Source of the DNA: Prosthecobacter dejongeii
Lineage (GTDB): Bacteria; Verrucomicrobiota; Verrucomicrobiia; Verrucomicrobiales; Verrucomicrobiaceae
NCBI RefSeq assembly: GCF_014203045.1
Contig: NZ_JACHIF010000001.1
Span: forward strand, 992,001 to 1,056,000
Length of the DNA: 64,000 nucleotides
Direction: 5' to 3'
The position numbers and the translations under genes were made by a program. A model generated the notes under the pieces. It searched no databases and had not been told where the DNA came from. It saw only the letters and a program-made list of their open reading frames with translations. Within the stretch, counting starts at the first letter, position 1, and each line of letters opens with the position of its first letter. Positions 1 through 8,443 of this stretch are shown here, in pieces.

Positions 1-74
1 CGTCTGTCAAAATGCATTTTCTTGCCGATTGCATGGTGTTTAGCCAAAAGAATTTCAACATCCATGCTTTACAT

Positions 75-91
75 AGTGTAGTTTTCACACT
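75..91. promoter_or_regulatory. Candidate NrtR operator (AGTGT-N7-ACACT)
   Basis: A perfect 5-bp inverted repeat, AGTGT at 75-79 and ACACT at 87-91, lies 11 bases before the start codon of the Nudix-type regulator. NrtR proteins bind palindromes near their own gene and NAD salvage genes, so autoregulation is plausible. I did not find the same repeat before the phosphatase at 929, the glycohydrolase at 2471 or pncB at 4626. A second perfect palindrome, AAAATGCATTTT, lies at 9-20. Both assignments are inference from position. Confidence 0.4.
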
Positions 92-102
92 TTCATAGAG
101 CC

Positions 103-792
103 ATGAAACACACGTATGAATACCCACGCGCTGCTCTTACCGTGGACTGTGTTGTTTTCGGCTTTGATGCTGCAGAACTCCAAGTGCTGCTCATTGAACG
201 TGGGATCTCTCCTTTCAAAGGCCAGTGGGCCCTGCCTGGTGGCTTTGTGCGTGTGGATGAAACCCTCGATGAAGCCGCACGTCGGGAGCTCCTGGAAGAG
301 ACGGGCTTAGAAAAACTCTTTCTCGAACAACTCTACACTTTTAGTTCGGTGAACCGCGACCCTCGCGAGCGAGTCATCAGCGTGGCCTATTATGCCCTGA
401 CCAAGCCTACCTACCACCGTACTCAGGCCACCACCGATGCCGCCGATGCCCAGTGGTTCTCCGTCCGTCACATCCCTGCCCTCGCCTTTGACCATGCCGA
501 TATCCTAGCCACAGCCCTGCAACGACTGCGCGGCAAGCTCCGCTACGAGCCCATCGGCTTTGAACTGCTGCCCCCCAAGTTCACCCTCAGCCACCTCCAA
601 CAGCTCTACGAGGCCGTGCTCGGCACTGAATTGGACAAGCGCAACTTTCGCAAAAAAGTCCTCAGCTACGACCTCCTCCTCCCCCTGGACGAAACCCACC
701 GCGAAGGCGCCCACCGCCCCGCTCAACTCTTCCGCTTCGATCCCGTGCGTTACGAGAAACTCAAGAAAAAGGGATTCCACTTTGAATTATGA
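103..792 (+). CDS. nrtR: NrtR-family NAD metabolism regulator (Nudix + winged helix)
   Basis: This 229-residue protein has the two-part layout of NrtR: an N-terminal Nudix domain and a C-terminal winged-helix segment (about 150-225) containing the typical LDKRNFRKK stretch. NrtR represses NAD salvage genes and is released by ADP-ribose. The Nudix box is complete (residues 47-69, G-x5-E-x7-RELLEETGL), so the protein may also hydrolyse ADP-ribose; many NrtR proteins have lost this. The ATG at 103 follows an inverted repeat that may be its operator. The downstream pncB, pncA, ADP-ribosylglycohydrolase and macro-domain genes fit an NrtR regulon well. Confidence 0.9.
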   Translation: MKHTYEYPRAALTVDCVVFGFDAAELQVLLIERGISPFKGQWALPGGFVRVDETLDEAARRELLEETGLEKLFLEQLYTFSSVNRDPRERVISVAYYALTKPTYHRTQATTDAADAQWFSVRHIPALAFDHADILATALQRLRGKLRYEPIGFELLPPKFTLSHLQQLYEAVLGTELDKRNFRKKVLSYDLLLPLDETHREGAHRPAQLFRFDPVRYEKLKKKGFHFEL

Positions 793-928
793 ATTCCTCT
801 CCAAATGGCAGTCCCGACGTTAGCAGCTTCCAAACATTGAGCTGAACGGAAAGGCCTCAATCTCCTTGGCCTCGCCCTCATGGAAGTCCGGGAATATCTA
901 AATCAAAAATTAACCCCCCGAGCCCTTT

Positions 929-1480
929 ATGAACACCCGCCTTCTCCGCCAACTCCCCTTCACCCGCAGCTACTGGGTTGTCCCAGGCAAACTCCTGGCC
1001 GGTTTCTATCCCGGTGACCGCGACCCTTACGTGGCCAATTCGAAACTGACTTCGCTATTCGATTTCGGGGTTTCGCACATCATCAATCTCATGCAGGAGG
1101 ACGAGTGCGACCACACCCGCCAGCGGACCTTTGTGGACTACAGCCCAGCCTGGTACGCGCTCGGCCGCACCCGCAGCCAGCCGGTCACTTGGGAGAATCA
1201 GCCCATCCGCGATCTTGGCATCCCCACCGTCACGCAGATGATTGAGACTCTGGATTCCATTGATGCCGTGCTTGCTGAAGGACGCACCGCCTATGTTCAC
1301 TGCTGGGGTGGGAAAGGACGCACAGGCACCGTCATAGGCTGTTGGCTAGCCCGCCACGGAGAGCCTGATCCCCTCCAAAAGCTGCATCAACTCACCGCTC
1401 ATGCCCGTGCCTATTTCCCCGTCATACCGGAAACCGCCCGGCAGCAAACTTTCGTCACGGATTGGAAACGCCATCAATGA
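929..1480 (+). CDS. Dual-specificity/tyrosine protein phosphatase family
   Basis: This 183-residue protein carries the cysteine-phosphatase signature HCWGGKGRTG, giving nucleophile Cys125 and phosphate-binding Arg131. Asp95 in the IRDLG segment is a likely general acid. There is no signal peptide, so it should be cytoplasmic. Its stop overlaps the ATG of the next gene, an ADP-ribosylglycohydrolase (ATGA), so the two are probably co-translated. The pairing with ADP-ribose enzymes suggests a substrate linked to ADP-ribosylation or a phosphorylated nucleotide product rather than general signalling, but the sequence does not settle this. Confidence 0.8.
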   Translation: MNTRLLRQLPFTRSYWVVPGKLLAGFYPGDRDPYVANSKLTSLFDFGVSHIINLMQEDECDHTRQRTFVDYSPAWYALGRTRSQPVTWENQPIRDLGIPTVTQMIETLDSIDAVLAEGRTAYVHCWGGKGRTGTVIGCWLARHGEPDPLQKLHQLTAHARAYFPVIPETARQQTFVTDWKRHQ

Positions 1481-2421
1481 ACGCCCAAACTAACCAACAA
1501 CGCTTTCTCGGCGGCCTTTACGGATCGCTCGTCGGCGATGCCCTCGGAGTGCCCGTGGAATTCAAACCGCGAGCCGACCGTGTGGCAGATCCTGTGACGG
1601 GCATGCGAGACTATGGCACCCACGGCCAGCCTGCAGGCACGTGGTCGGATGATGGAGCCCTGCTCCTCTGCTCCGTCGAAAGCTTGGTGGAAAAAGGTTT
1701 CGATACCGAGGACATGGGGGCTCGTTTTGTGCGCTGGTGCAACCTCGGGCACTGGACCGCTCATGGAACCGTTTTTGATATCGGCATCGCCACTCGAAAG
1801 GCCTTGCTACTCATTGAGCAAGGTTGCCCCGCTGAGCTGGCAGGTGGCCAGGATCAGTATGACAATGGCAACGGTTCCCTCATGCGCATTCTGCCCGTGG
1901 CCCTGGCTTTTCACCTCAAGGACGAAACTCTCTTTTGCAGCCATTTGGATAGAGCCTCTGCCATCACACACGGTCATCAACGCTCCCAAATGGCCTGTGT
2001 TTTTTATGGGCTCATGGTTCGCGGATTGATCTACGGCCTGGACCCGCAAGCTGCGCTTCAGCAAGCACAAGTCTGTTTCGTAGGTATCTACGAAAAGTCC
2101 GAAGAGTTCAGCCACTTCGTCACGGTGATGCAACCCACACTTGGCACCCTACCAGAATCTCAGATCGGCTCTGGAGGCTACGTCATGGAAACCCTCACCG
2201 CCGCCCTCTGGTGCCTCCTAACCACAAGCTCATTCTCCGAATGCGTCCTCAAAGCCGTGAATCTGGGCGATGACACCGACACCACCGGCTGCGTCGCTGG
2301 CGGCCTTGCAGGTGTCTATTACGGACTCGATTCCATCCCTAAAGACTGGCAGGCCAAACTGCCCCGCCAGCAAAGCCTCCATGATCTTTTCCACCCCTTC
2401 ATTCCTCTCTGTGCACCATGA
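1477..2421 (+). CDS. ADP-ribosylglycohydrolase (DraG family), copy 1
   Basis: The 314-residue product has the DraG-family all-helical fold signatures: an N-terminal GDALGVPVEF stretch, the metal-binding SDD motif at 57-59 and the C-terminal GDDTDTTG at 264-271. These residues hold the two Mg ions that bind ADP-ribose. The enzyme should remove ADP-ribose from a modified protein or small molecule in the cytoplasm. I chose the ATG at 1477, which overlaps the phosphatase stop by four bases, over the upstream TTG at 1462. It is clearly diverged from the second copy that follows, so the pair may act on different ADP-ribosyl linkages. Confidence 0.88.
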   Translation: MNAQTNQQRFLGGLYGSLVGDALGVPVEFKPRADRVADPVTGMRDYGTHGQPAGTWSDDGALLLCSVESLVEKGFDTEDMGARFVRWCNLGHWTAHGTVFDIGIATRKALLLIEQGCPAELAGGQDQYDNGNGSLMRILPVALAFHLKDETLFCSHLDRASAITHGHQRSQMACVFYGLMVRGLIYGLDPQAALQQAQVCFVGIYEKSEEFSHFVTVMQPTLGTLPESQIGSGGYVMETLTAALWCLLTTSSFSECVLKAVNLGDDTDTTGCVAGGLAGVYYGLDSIPKDWQAKLPRQQSLHDLFHPFIPLCAP

Positions 2422-2470
2422 GTCCTGACCGAGCTTTTTTGTAATCTTACACACAACCTAACGCCAAACC

Positions 2471-3403
2471 ATGACAGATAGACACAACGCTCCCACTCAC
2501 GAAGCTCGTCTCCAGAGAGCCTTACTGTCGCTGGATGGTTTGTCGGTAGGGGATGCCTTCGGCCAGTTGCTTTCGACCCAATCACGCAGCGCTAGACGCA
2601 TTGTCGAACATAATGGCCTTCCCGGGCCCCACTGGTGGCACACGGATGACAGTCAAATGGCGATGGCCATCGTGGAGGAACTCGCTGCAACGGGACAGAT
2701 TTCACCTGACTCTCTCGCCGATCGGTTTACCAAGCGCTACTTGGCGGATCCTGGCCGGGGTTATGGCAGAGGGGCCAGATTGCAGTTGCAGGAGATGGCC
2801 CGTGGCACAGGCTGGAGACAGACATCGACAGCAGCTTTCAATGGACGTGGATCCAAAGGAAATGGCAGTGCCATGAGATCGGCTCCTCTAGGTGCTTACT
2901 TCGCCGACGACCTTGAATGTGTTGTCAGTGAAAGCACCCAAAGCTCCGTAGTCACACATTCCCATCCTGAGGGAATCGCGGGCAGTGTCGCGGTTTCCCT
3001 AGCTGCTGCCCAGACTTGGCAGAGTCGTGGGCTAGAATTGAAGGCGGCGCGTCACAGCATCTGGCAAGCAACACTGGAACGGACCCCACACGGCGAAACA
3101 TGGGAGGGACTCCAAAGAGCCTTCGCAGTCCCGCTTGAGATGCTCCCAGAAAATGCGGCTCGCATCCTAGGCTCCGGGTTTCTGGTCACTGCGGCAGACA
3201 CAGTGCCCTTTGCCATTTGGTGTGCCATCCGTCATCTCGATGACTATCGTGAAGCCCTCATCGCCACCCTTGAAGGGGACGGTGACTGTGACACCAACTG
3301 CGCCATCGTCGGCGGCATTGTTTCAATGTTTGTTGGCCGTTCTGGCATTCCGGAAGATTGGCTAAAATCCCGCGAAAGATTGGATCTGAACTTTCTTCCA
3401 TAA
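2471..3403 (+). CDS. ADP-ribosylglycohydrolase (DraG family), copy 2
   Basis: The 310-residue protein keeps the family pattern: GDAF near residue 27, metal-binding TDD at 58-60 and GDGDCDTN at 269-276, where the usual GDxDT core is present with Asn in place of the last Thr. It starts at the ATG at 2471, 49 bases after copy 1, and is probably in the same transcript. Sequence outside the motifs differs strongly from copy 1, which points to old duplication or separate acquisition. The product should cleave ADP-ribose from an unknown acceptor. A RAYT element is inserted directly downstream. Confidence 0.85.
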   Translation: MTDRHNAPTHEARLQRALLSLDGLSVGDAFGQLLSTQSRSARRIVEHNGLPGPHWWHTDDSQMAMAIVEELAATGQISPDSLADRFTKRYLADPGRGYGRGARLQLQEMARGTGWRQTSTAAFNGRGSKGNGSAMRSAPLGAYFADDLECVVSESTQSSVVTHSHPEGIAGSVAVSLAAAQTWQSRGLELKAARHSIWQATLERTPHGETWEGLQRAFAVPLEMLPENAARILGSGFLVTAADTVPFAIWCAIRHLDDYREALIATLEGDGDCDTNCAIVGGIVSMFVGRSGIPEDWLKSRERLDLNFLP

Positions 3404-3424
3404 TGCCCTCCTCCCTTCTTCCCC

Positions 3425-3533
3425 AGCCCTAAAGGGGCGTAACAACAAAGCCCGGGGCAAGCGAGCCTCAGCGAGTGCAGCCCTGGGATTTCAACACCTC
3501 TTCGTCTCTCAAAAAGAGCCCTGAAAGGGCGAG
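3425..3533 (+). repeat. Left inverted arm of the RAYT element
   Basis: Contains an outer block at 3425-3439 (AGCCCTAAAGGGGCG, a variant), a middle block at 3446-3487 and an inner block at 3517-3533 (AGCCCTGAAAGGGCGAG). Each has its reverse complement in the right arm at the mirrored distance. The 29 bases between the middle and inner blocks are not conserved between arms although their length is. Confidence 0.85.
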
Positions 3534-3570
3534 ACAATGACACGCACTTCAAACCCTCAACACCCTCAGC

Positions 3571-4020
3571 ATGTCTCCATCGCTCGCTCAGATTTATATC
3601 CACTTGGTATTCTCGACCAAGGACCGGGAACCTTGCATTAGCAACGCTATCCAGCCAAAACTGCATGCCTATCTTGCTGGCACCTTGAACGCCGTGGATT
3701 GCCCCGCGCTTTGTGTCGGTGGCATGCCTGACCATGTGCATCTTCTCTTTCGACTCGCTGGCACTGTCTCCCTCTCGGATGCGGTGAAGACCGCCAAGGT
3801 AGAATCTTCGAAGTGGATGAAGACACAGGGCCACATCGGCCACTTTACTTGGCAGTCCGGTTACGGTGCTTTTTCTGTCAGCGCATCCCAATTAGAAACG
3901 GTCACTCACTACATTCGAAATCAAGCCGAACACCACGTGGAACGAACTTTCCAAGATGAATTCAGACGCATGCTAGAACTCTACCAAATCGACTACAACG
4001 AGGCCTATGTATGGGATTGA
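3571..4020 (+). CDS. REP-associated tyrosine transposase (Y1/IS200-like)
   Basis: This 149-residue protein is a Y1 HUH nuclease. The metal-binding motif HVH is at 55-57 (context GMPDHVHLL) and the likely catalytic Tyr114 sits in HYIRNQAEHH. Length and motifs are normal for single-domain RAYT/IS200-like enzymes, and the reading frame is intact. RAYTs nick and move short palindromic REP elements, and mirrored hairpin blocks flank this gene on both sides. It is an insertion into the NAD gene group and not a functional member of it. Confidence 0.88.
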   Translation: MSPSLAQIYIHLVFSTKDREPCISNAIQPKLHAYLAGTLNAVDCPALCVGGMPDHVHLLFRLAGTVSLSDAVKTAKVESSKWMKTQGHIGHFTWQSGYGAFSVSASQLETVTHYIRNQAEHHVERTFQDEFRRMLELYQIDYNEAYVWD

Positions 4021-4048
4021 AACGCTTCATCTTCGAGCCCCCATGTGC

Positions 4049-4157
4049 CTCGCCCTTTCAGGGCTTGGACTCAGATTCTTTTCCCTTCTTTATACCCAGG
4101 GCTCCGCTCGCTAAGGCTCGCTTACCCTGGGCTTTGCTGCCACGCCCTTTCAGGGCT
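4049..4157 (-). repeat. Right inverted arm of the RAYT element
   Basis: Contains the inner block at 4049-4065 (exact reverse complement of 3517-3533), the middle block at 4095-4136 whose ends CCCAGGG and CCCTGGG pair perfectly, and the outer block at 4143-4157 (CGCCCTTTCAGGGCT). Block order and spacing mirror the left arm exactly. Confidence 0.85.
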
Positions 4158-4216
4158 GATTAGAATTTGGGAACCTCCATTCCAGAATCCATCTTCGCTT
4201 TTATTAGGCCCATAAA

Positions 4217-4612
4217 ATGACTTCAAAACAGCCCATGAAACGCCAATTCGGATTCCGTTTCTCTTCTACAGATGCTGCTATTTTGCTAACGGCCGCAGTT
4301 GTTGCCACCTGGGTGCATCAGCGCGCTTATGAACTGTGGTGGGTCGTTCCGATGGCCATTGGCCACTTCTTCCTCTTCTGCAATGTCTTCCTAGTTTGGC
4401 GATGCTGGGAACTGATCTGGGCAGGTTCTTTCGTGGTGAATGTTCTCCTTCACATGGTCCAAGGCCACCTGAATTTTTGGCCGATCATGGGCTGGCAATT
4501 ACCTGCGACATTACTCGTAATTTACCTTCAAATAAGATCGCCCTGGTATCACGGAATCTTTGCCAGACAACTGAATCCACGCTTGCAAGAATACCTTGAT
4601 GGTCACCTCTGA
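4217..4612 (+). CDS. Small integral membrane protein, unknown function
   Basis: A 131-residue protein with about four hydrophobic segments (roughly residues 18-34, 41-62, 66-82 and 94-106), rich in Trp and His. I do not recognise a family. It ends within the alternative upstream start codons of pncB (TTG 4596, ATG 4599), so it is almost certainly co-transcribed with pncB. A role in movement of a pyridine precursor would fit the place, but nothing in the sequence shows transport activity. A short cytoplasmic N-terminus ([10 protein letters not shown]) precedes the first segment. Confidence 0.65.
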   Translation: MTSKQPMKRQFGFRFSSTDAAILLTAAVVATWVHQRAYELWWVVPMAIGHFFLFCNVFLVWRCWELIWAGSFVVNVLLHMVQGHLNFWPIMGWQLPATLLVIYLQIRSPWYHGIFARQLNPRLQEYLDGHL

Positions 4613-4625
4613 CCCTCCCTTCTCC

Positions 4626-6080
4626 ATGAAAACAGATACCCCCCTCCTCACCGATCTCTATCAGCTCACCATGGCAGCGGGCTATTGGAAGTGTGGTAAA
4701 GCTGAACAAGAAGCCGTCTTCCATCTCTTCTTTCGCAAGCTGCCCTTTGCAGGCGGCTACGCCATCGCTGCCGGTCTGGGCGATGTGGTGAAGTGGCTGC
4801 AAGGTTTCCGCTTTGCCCGAGCGGAGTTGGAGTATCTAGCCACCATCCCTGGACGGGATGGCAAGCCGTTGTTTGAACCTGGGTTCCTCGACTATCTCGG
4901 TGCCATGAAGTGGCAGTGCGATGTGACGGCCATTCCTGAAGGCACGGTGGTGTTTCCTCATGAGCCCCTGCTGCGCATCCAGGGTCCGCTCATTCAGGCT
5001 CAGCTTGTCGAAACTGCTTTGCTGAACATCATCAATTTTCAAACCCTCATCGCCACCAAAGCCGCGCGCGTCTGCCAGGCTGCGCAGGGTGAGCCCGTAT
5101 TGGAATTCGGCCTCCGCCGTGCTCAGGGACCAGACGGTGCCGTGATGGCCAGTAGGGCGGCTTTCATTGGCGGCTGTGCCTCCACCTCGAACGTGCTCGC
5201 AGGCATGACCCATGGCATTCCCGTGCGTGGCACGCATGCTCACTCGTGGGTCATGTCGTTCGACACCGAGCTGGAAGCCTTCGCCACCTATGCCGAGGCC
5301 ATGCCTAACAACTGTGTGTTTCTGGTAGATACCTACGACACCGTGGAAGGCGTCCGCCATGCCGTGGAGATCGGCCACAGGCTGCGGGCTCAAGGTCACG
5401 AACTAGCGGGCATCCGGCTGGACTCGGGAGACCTCGCCTGGCTTAGTACGGAAGCACGCCGCATCCTAGATGAGGGCGGATTTCCTCAAGCCAACATCGT
5501 GGCCAGCAACGACCTGGATGAACATCTCATCGAAAGCCTGAAGCATCAGGGGGCTGCGATCAATGTCTGGGGTGTGGGCACCAAGCTCGTTACGGGTGGT
5601 GAACAGGCTGCTCTGGGCGGCGTTTATAAGCTGGGTGCCATCCGCCATGAAAATGGCGAATGGGAACCCAAGATCAAACTCAGTGAGCAGGCGGTGAAAG
5701 TGAGCAATCCTGGCATCCAGCAAGTGCGCCGTTTCACCCTGAATGGCGAGTTTCGCGGCGATGCCATTTACGATCAAGAAACCGGCTGTCCCGCACCGAC
5801 TGAGATCATGCACCCGGCCGATCCTCAGCGCAGCAAGATCATGCCCGAAGCCGCCACTCATGAGGATCTCTTACAGCCAGTCTTCCAGCGCGGCCAGTTC
5901 GTGGGTGAACAACCTACCCTTCAAGAAATTCAGGCCCGCACCCGTCATCAGCTTCAGCACCTGCACGCCACGGTGAGACGCCTGCAGCATCCTCACGAAT
6001 ACCCTGCCGGGGTCGAAGGTAGCCTAGCGCAAAAGAAGCTGGCGATGATGGCGAAAGCCAAAAGTACTCCAAGGCTTTAG
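4626..6080 (+). CDS. pncB: Nicotinate phosphoribosyltransferase
   Basis: PncB converts nicotinate and PRPP, with ATP hydrolysis, to nicotinate mononucleotide, the entry step of NAD salvage from nicotinic acid. The 484-residue product (from ATG 4626) has the family motifs: TDLYQLTMA near the N-terminus, RGTHAHSWV with the phosphorylated-histidine region, [10 protein letters not shown] and the phosphate-binding stretch [10 protein letters not shown]. Upstream TTG 4596 and ATG 4599 are possible but would overlap the preceding gene. The matching upstream enzyme, nicotinamidase (pncA), lies at the far end of the same gene train at 13979, and the first gene of the region is the NrtR regulator. Confidence 0.93.
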   Translation: MKTDTPLLTDLYQLTMAAGYWKCGKAEQEAVFHLFFRKLPFAGGYAIAAGLGDVVKWLQGFRFARAELEYLATIPGRDGKPLFEPGFLDYLGAMKWQCDVTAIPEGTVVFPHEPLLRIQGPLIQAQLVETALLNIINFQTLIATKAARVCQAAQGEPVLEFGLRRAQGPDGAVMASRAAFIGGCASTSNVLAGMTHGIPVRGTHAHSWVMSFDTELEAFATYAEAMPNNCVFLVDTYDTVEGVRHAVEIGHRLRAQGHELAGIRLDSGDLAWLSTEARRILDEGGFPQANIVASNDLDEHLIESLKHQGAAINVWGVGTKLVTGGEQAALGGVYKLGAIRHENGEWEPKIKLSEQAVKVSNPGIQQVRRFTLNGEFRGDAIYDQETGCPAPTEIMHPADPQRSKIMPEAATHEDLLQPVFQRGQFVGEQPTLQEIQARTRHQLQHLHATVRRLQHPHEYPAGVEGSLAQKKLAMMAKAKSTPRL

Positions 6081-6123
6081 CCCGCAAAACGCTCTTCGCT
6101 ATCCAATCCCCATTCACCTCAAG

Positions 6124-6630
6124 ATGACCCTCGAAGCTATCCAAGCCAATATCACCACCCTAGATGTGGATGCCATCGTGAATGCTGCGAATTCATCTTT
6201 GCTAGGCGGTGGCGGTGTGGACGGAGCCATTCATCGCGCCGCTGGGCCGGATCTAGTCCACGAATGCAGGTTGTTAGGCGGCTGCAAAACCGGCCAGGCA
6301 AAGATCACGAGAGGTTATCGGCTCATAGCACGACACATTATCCACACAGTAGGTCCAGTATGGCGGGGTGGCACTCACGGTGAGCCTGAGCTGCTGCGTG
6401 CCTGCTATGACGAGAGCTTACACTTGGCCAATAAACATGGGTTAAGCAGCATTGCCTTTCCTTGCATCTCCACTGGCATTTATGGCTATCCCTTAGACTT
6501 GGCTGCACACATTGCCGTCACCGCAGCACGTGATTTTGCGGTCCGTGACACCTCGCTAAATCACATCGTCTTCTGCTGCTTCTCGATTCAGGATCAGCAG
6601 CTTTATGAGCACATCCTCAAGGCCCCATGA
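6124..6630 (+). CDS. Macro-domain ADP-ribose/O-acetyl-ADP-ribose hydrolase
   Basis: This 168-residue protein is a single macro domain of the YmdB/MacroD type. It shows the ADP-ribose-binding motifs [18 protein letters not shown] near residues 21-38 and [10 protein letters not shown] near 117-126. Such proteins hydrolyse O-acetyl-ADP-ribose and remove mono-ADP-ribose from acidic residues. It follows pncB by 43 bases, and its last codons overlap the start of the radical SAM gene (ATGA at 6627). It is therefore the first gene of the tightly coupled run that ends with pncA, and gives a third ADP-ribose-processing enzyme in this locus. Confidence 0.9.
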   Translation: MTLEAIQANITTLDVDAIVNAANSSLLGGGGVDGAIHRAAGPDLVHECRLLGGCKTGQAKITRGYRLIARHIIHTVGPVWRGGTHGEPELLRACYDESLHLANKHGLSSIAFPCISTGIYGYPLDLAAHIAVTAARDFAVRDTSLNHIVFCCFSIQDQQLYEHILKAP

Positions 6631-7418
6631 AAAACGTCTTCCCCATCGTTGACGGTCGCGTGCAGACTCGGTCGCTGGAGTCGCACATTGTGGATCACTG
6701 CAACCTACGTTGCGCGTCGTGCTGCTCCCTGTCCCCTCAGCTGCCAAAGTGGGAGGTGGAACCTGCTGCGCTCGCAGATGAGCTGCGACTCGCGCGCCGG
6801 GTCATTGCGCCGACTTGGCTGAAATTGGTAGGGGGGGAGCCATTGCTACATTCGCGACTCCTTGAATGCCTTGAGGTGGCCAAAGCGGCAAACATCGCCA
6901 CCATTGTTTCCGTCACGACAAATGGCTTTTTACTGCCTCGACAGGCTGACGAATTTTGGGAAATGCTGGATGCCCTTACCGTATCGCTTTATCCCCAGCC
7001 TGCATTGCCTGCCGCCACAATCCAACTCATCGAAGAAAAAGCCGCACAGCATCACGTGCGCCTGAACTGGAAAAAGCAGGACCAGTTTGTGCAAATGGAT
7101 CGCGAAGAACGGTGCGAGGATGATGCAGAAAATGAGGCCGTCTGGGCCGCCTGCTGGTTGAGGCGTCGCTGCCACATGATCCGGGATGGGCGCTTTTATG
7201 CCTGCACCCGCCCGGCTCATTTTAGCAAGATGCTCGATGAGGACTTCACGGCAGATGGAGTGTTATTGCACGAAGCTAACACGGCTGAAGAAATCCAGTC
7301 TTACCTTCAGCGCAGCGAGCCTCTGGAAGCCTGTGCCCTTTGTCTGGGCGGCAATGCTCCGGAAGCCCCACACCGCCAACTGAAACCCGGAGAGGAGCGG
7401 GTGCGAGTGACAGCATGA
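6627..7418 (+). CDS. Radical SAM enzyme with C-terminal cysteine cluster
   Basis: The 263-residue protein has the radical SAM iron-sulfur motif CNLRCASC (Cys25, Cys29, Cys32), followed by a GGEPLL segment typical of the SAM-binding region. The C-terminal third holds further cysteines (CWLRRRC, YACTRP, CALC) that could ligate an auxiliary cluster in a SPASM/twitch-like arrangement. It should generate a 5'-deoxyadenosyl radical and act on an unknown substrate. It overlaps the macro-domain gene upstream and the ligase gene downstream by four bases each. Peptide maturation and sugar modification are both possible; no precursor peptide gene was seen. Confidence 0.82.
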   Translation: MKNVFPIVDGRVQTRSLESHIVDHCNLRCASCCSLSPQLPKWEVEPAALADELRLARRVIAPTWLKLVGGEPLLHSRLLECLEVAKAANIATIVSVTTNGFLLPRQADEFWEMLDALTVSLYPQPALPAATIQLIEEKAAQHHVRLNWKKQDQFVQMDREERCEDDAENEAVWAACWLRRRCHMIRDGRFYACTRPAHFSKMLDEDFTADGVLLHEANTAEEIQSYLQRSEPLEACALCLGGNAPEAPHRQLKPGEERVRVTA

Positions 7419-8443
7419 AGACGGTGCGCTGCTATGCCCCCTTTGGCATCCGGCCTAGTTACTACACCACCGACGGCCTAACCAAAGGTGAAACCATTCA
7501 TGCAGTGATGGCTCAGTCTCACTCGCAACGGACTTGGGATCTCGGAGGCGTTCGCAACTACTTGGCCCGCCAACCCGATGGGCTGCACACCTGCTTTGCA
7601 GGCATACATGCCATTCCGCCGGGGCATGATCTGGTGCAAACCGAGGACCATTATAAGATCCGGCCCAGCCCGATCTTGCCCAAGATAGACGGACCCTTGA
7701 CCGAATTGCTCAAGCAATCCGTGGCGCGTCTGCTGGCGGATGGAAAACGGGCCGCCGTAGCTTTGAGCGGGGGGCTAGACAGCGCCTTGCTCGTGGCCAT
7801 ACTTCGTCGCTTAGGCCGAGATGACATACCCGTTTTTACGCTCAGCAGCGGCCTCGCTGGTTACTGTGAAAGGCACCTCACCAGCCAGACGGCGAAGCTC
7901 TTAGGTGTAGAAAACTTACAGGTCATCGAAACCGATGAATCCCAATGGATCGCTGCCTTTCCAGAGGTGATCGCAGCGGCTGAGGTGCCGTTGTTCAATC
8001 TACACCCCGTGCATCGCTGGCTGCTGGCCCGAGCCCTGCGGCAGCAAGGCTACGAAGTCCTGCTGACAGGCGATGGAGCGGATCAAGTCTTCGCGGGTAG
8101 CGATCCCCGCAACTACCTGCCCATCATCGGTGCGCTGACACGGGCTGCAGGGCTGGAACTCCGTTCACCCTTCTTCGACGAAATATTAATGGCTGCCGCT
8201 CCCGCCCCCACCCCTGACAAAAGCGCTCTGCGTGAAGTAGCCCGCGCTTGGCTGCCCGAGGCACTGATCACCCGACCCAAAACTGCCACCTATGCCCCTG
8301 ACCTGGATCTCTCTGTTTACTGGAACCAGTCTGCCATTCACGCCTTGGCTCGACAACTCAACCTCCCAGCTCCACAGCCCTGTGTGAATGCCGAGACGGC
8401 GCTGTGGACTTCGTTTGGACTTCTCGCTGATTTTATAAACTGA
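7415..8443 (+). CDS. Asparagine-synthetase-like ATP-dependent ligase lacking the glutaminase domain
   Basis: This 342-residue protein matches the synthetase half of AsnB enzymes. The PP-loop for ATP adenylation is SGGLDS at 118-123 and a second ATP-site motif LTGDGADQVFAGS follows. The N-terminal 90 residues contain only a remnant of the glutaminase region (FAGIHAIPPG) and lack the Cys at position 2. It should adenylate a carboxylate and form an amide from a free amine or from ammonia made by the neighbour, as in beta-lactam-synthetase-like ligases. ATG 7415 overlaps the radical SAM stop; the longer frame from 7340 is rejected. Its stop shares a base with the next start. Confidence 0.82.
   Translation: MKTVRCYAPFGIRPSYYTTDGLTKGETIHAVMAQSHSQRTWDLGGVRNYLARQPDGLHTCFAGIHAIPPGHDLVQTEDHYKIRPSPILPKIDGPLTELLKQSVARLLADGKRAAVALSGGLDSALLVAILRRLGRDDIPVFTLSSGLAGYCERHLTSQTAKLLGVENLQVIETDESQWIAAFPEVIAAAEVPLFNLHPVHRWLLARALRQQGYEVLLTGDGADQVFAGSDPRNYLPIIGALTRAAGLELRSPFFDEILMAAAPAPTPDKSALREVARAWLPEALITRPKTATYAPDLDLSVYWNQSAIHALARQLNLPAPQPCVNAETALWTSFGLLADFIN

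Larger units (their letters stand above)
3425..4157 (+). mobile_element. RAYT element with mirrored REP-like arms
   Basis: A 109-base left arm (3425-3533) and a 109-base right arm (4049-4157) flank the transposase gene in inverted orientation. Three blocks match in mirrored order and spacing: a 15-base outer block, a 42-base middle block (about 5 mismatches) and an exact 17-base inner block. The blocks form small hairpins such as GCCCT-GAA-AGGGC. This is the expected layout for a REP-associated tyrosine transposase. It lies between two groups of NAD/ADP-ribose genes. I did not identify a target-site duplication, which such elements do not normally make. Confidence 0.8.

Noticed and set aside
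1-102. NAD-sensing riboswitch before nrtR
   Set aside because: The leader is too short and shows only palindromes, not the conserved hairpins of NAD riboswitch classes.
3244-3891. 215-residue reading frame on the minus strand across the RAYT
   Set aside because: It overlaps two well-supported plus-strand genes and the repeat arm, and its translation has no family pattern.
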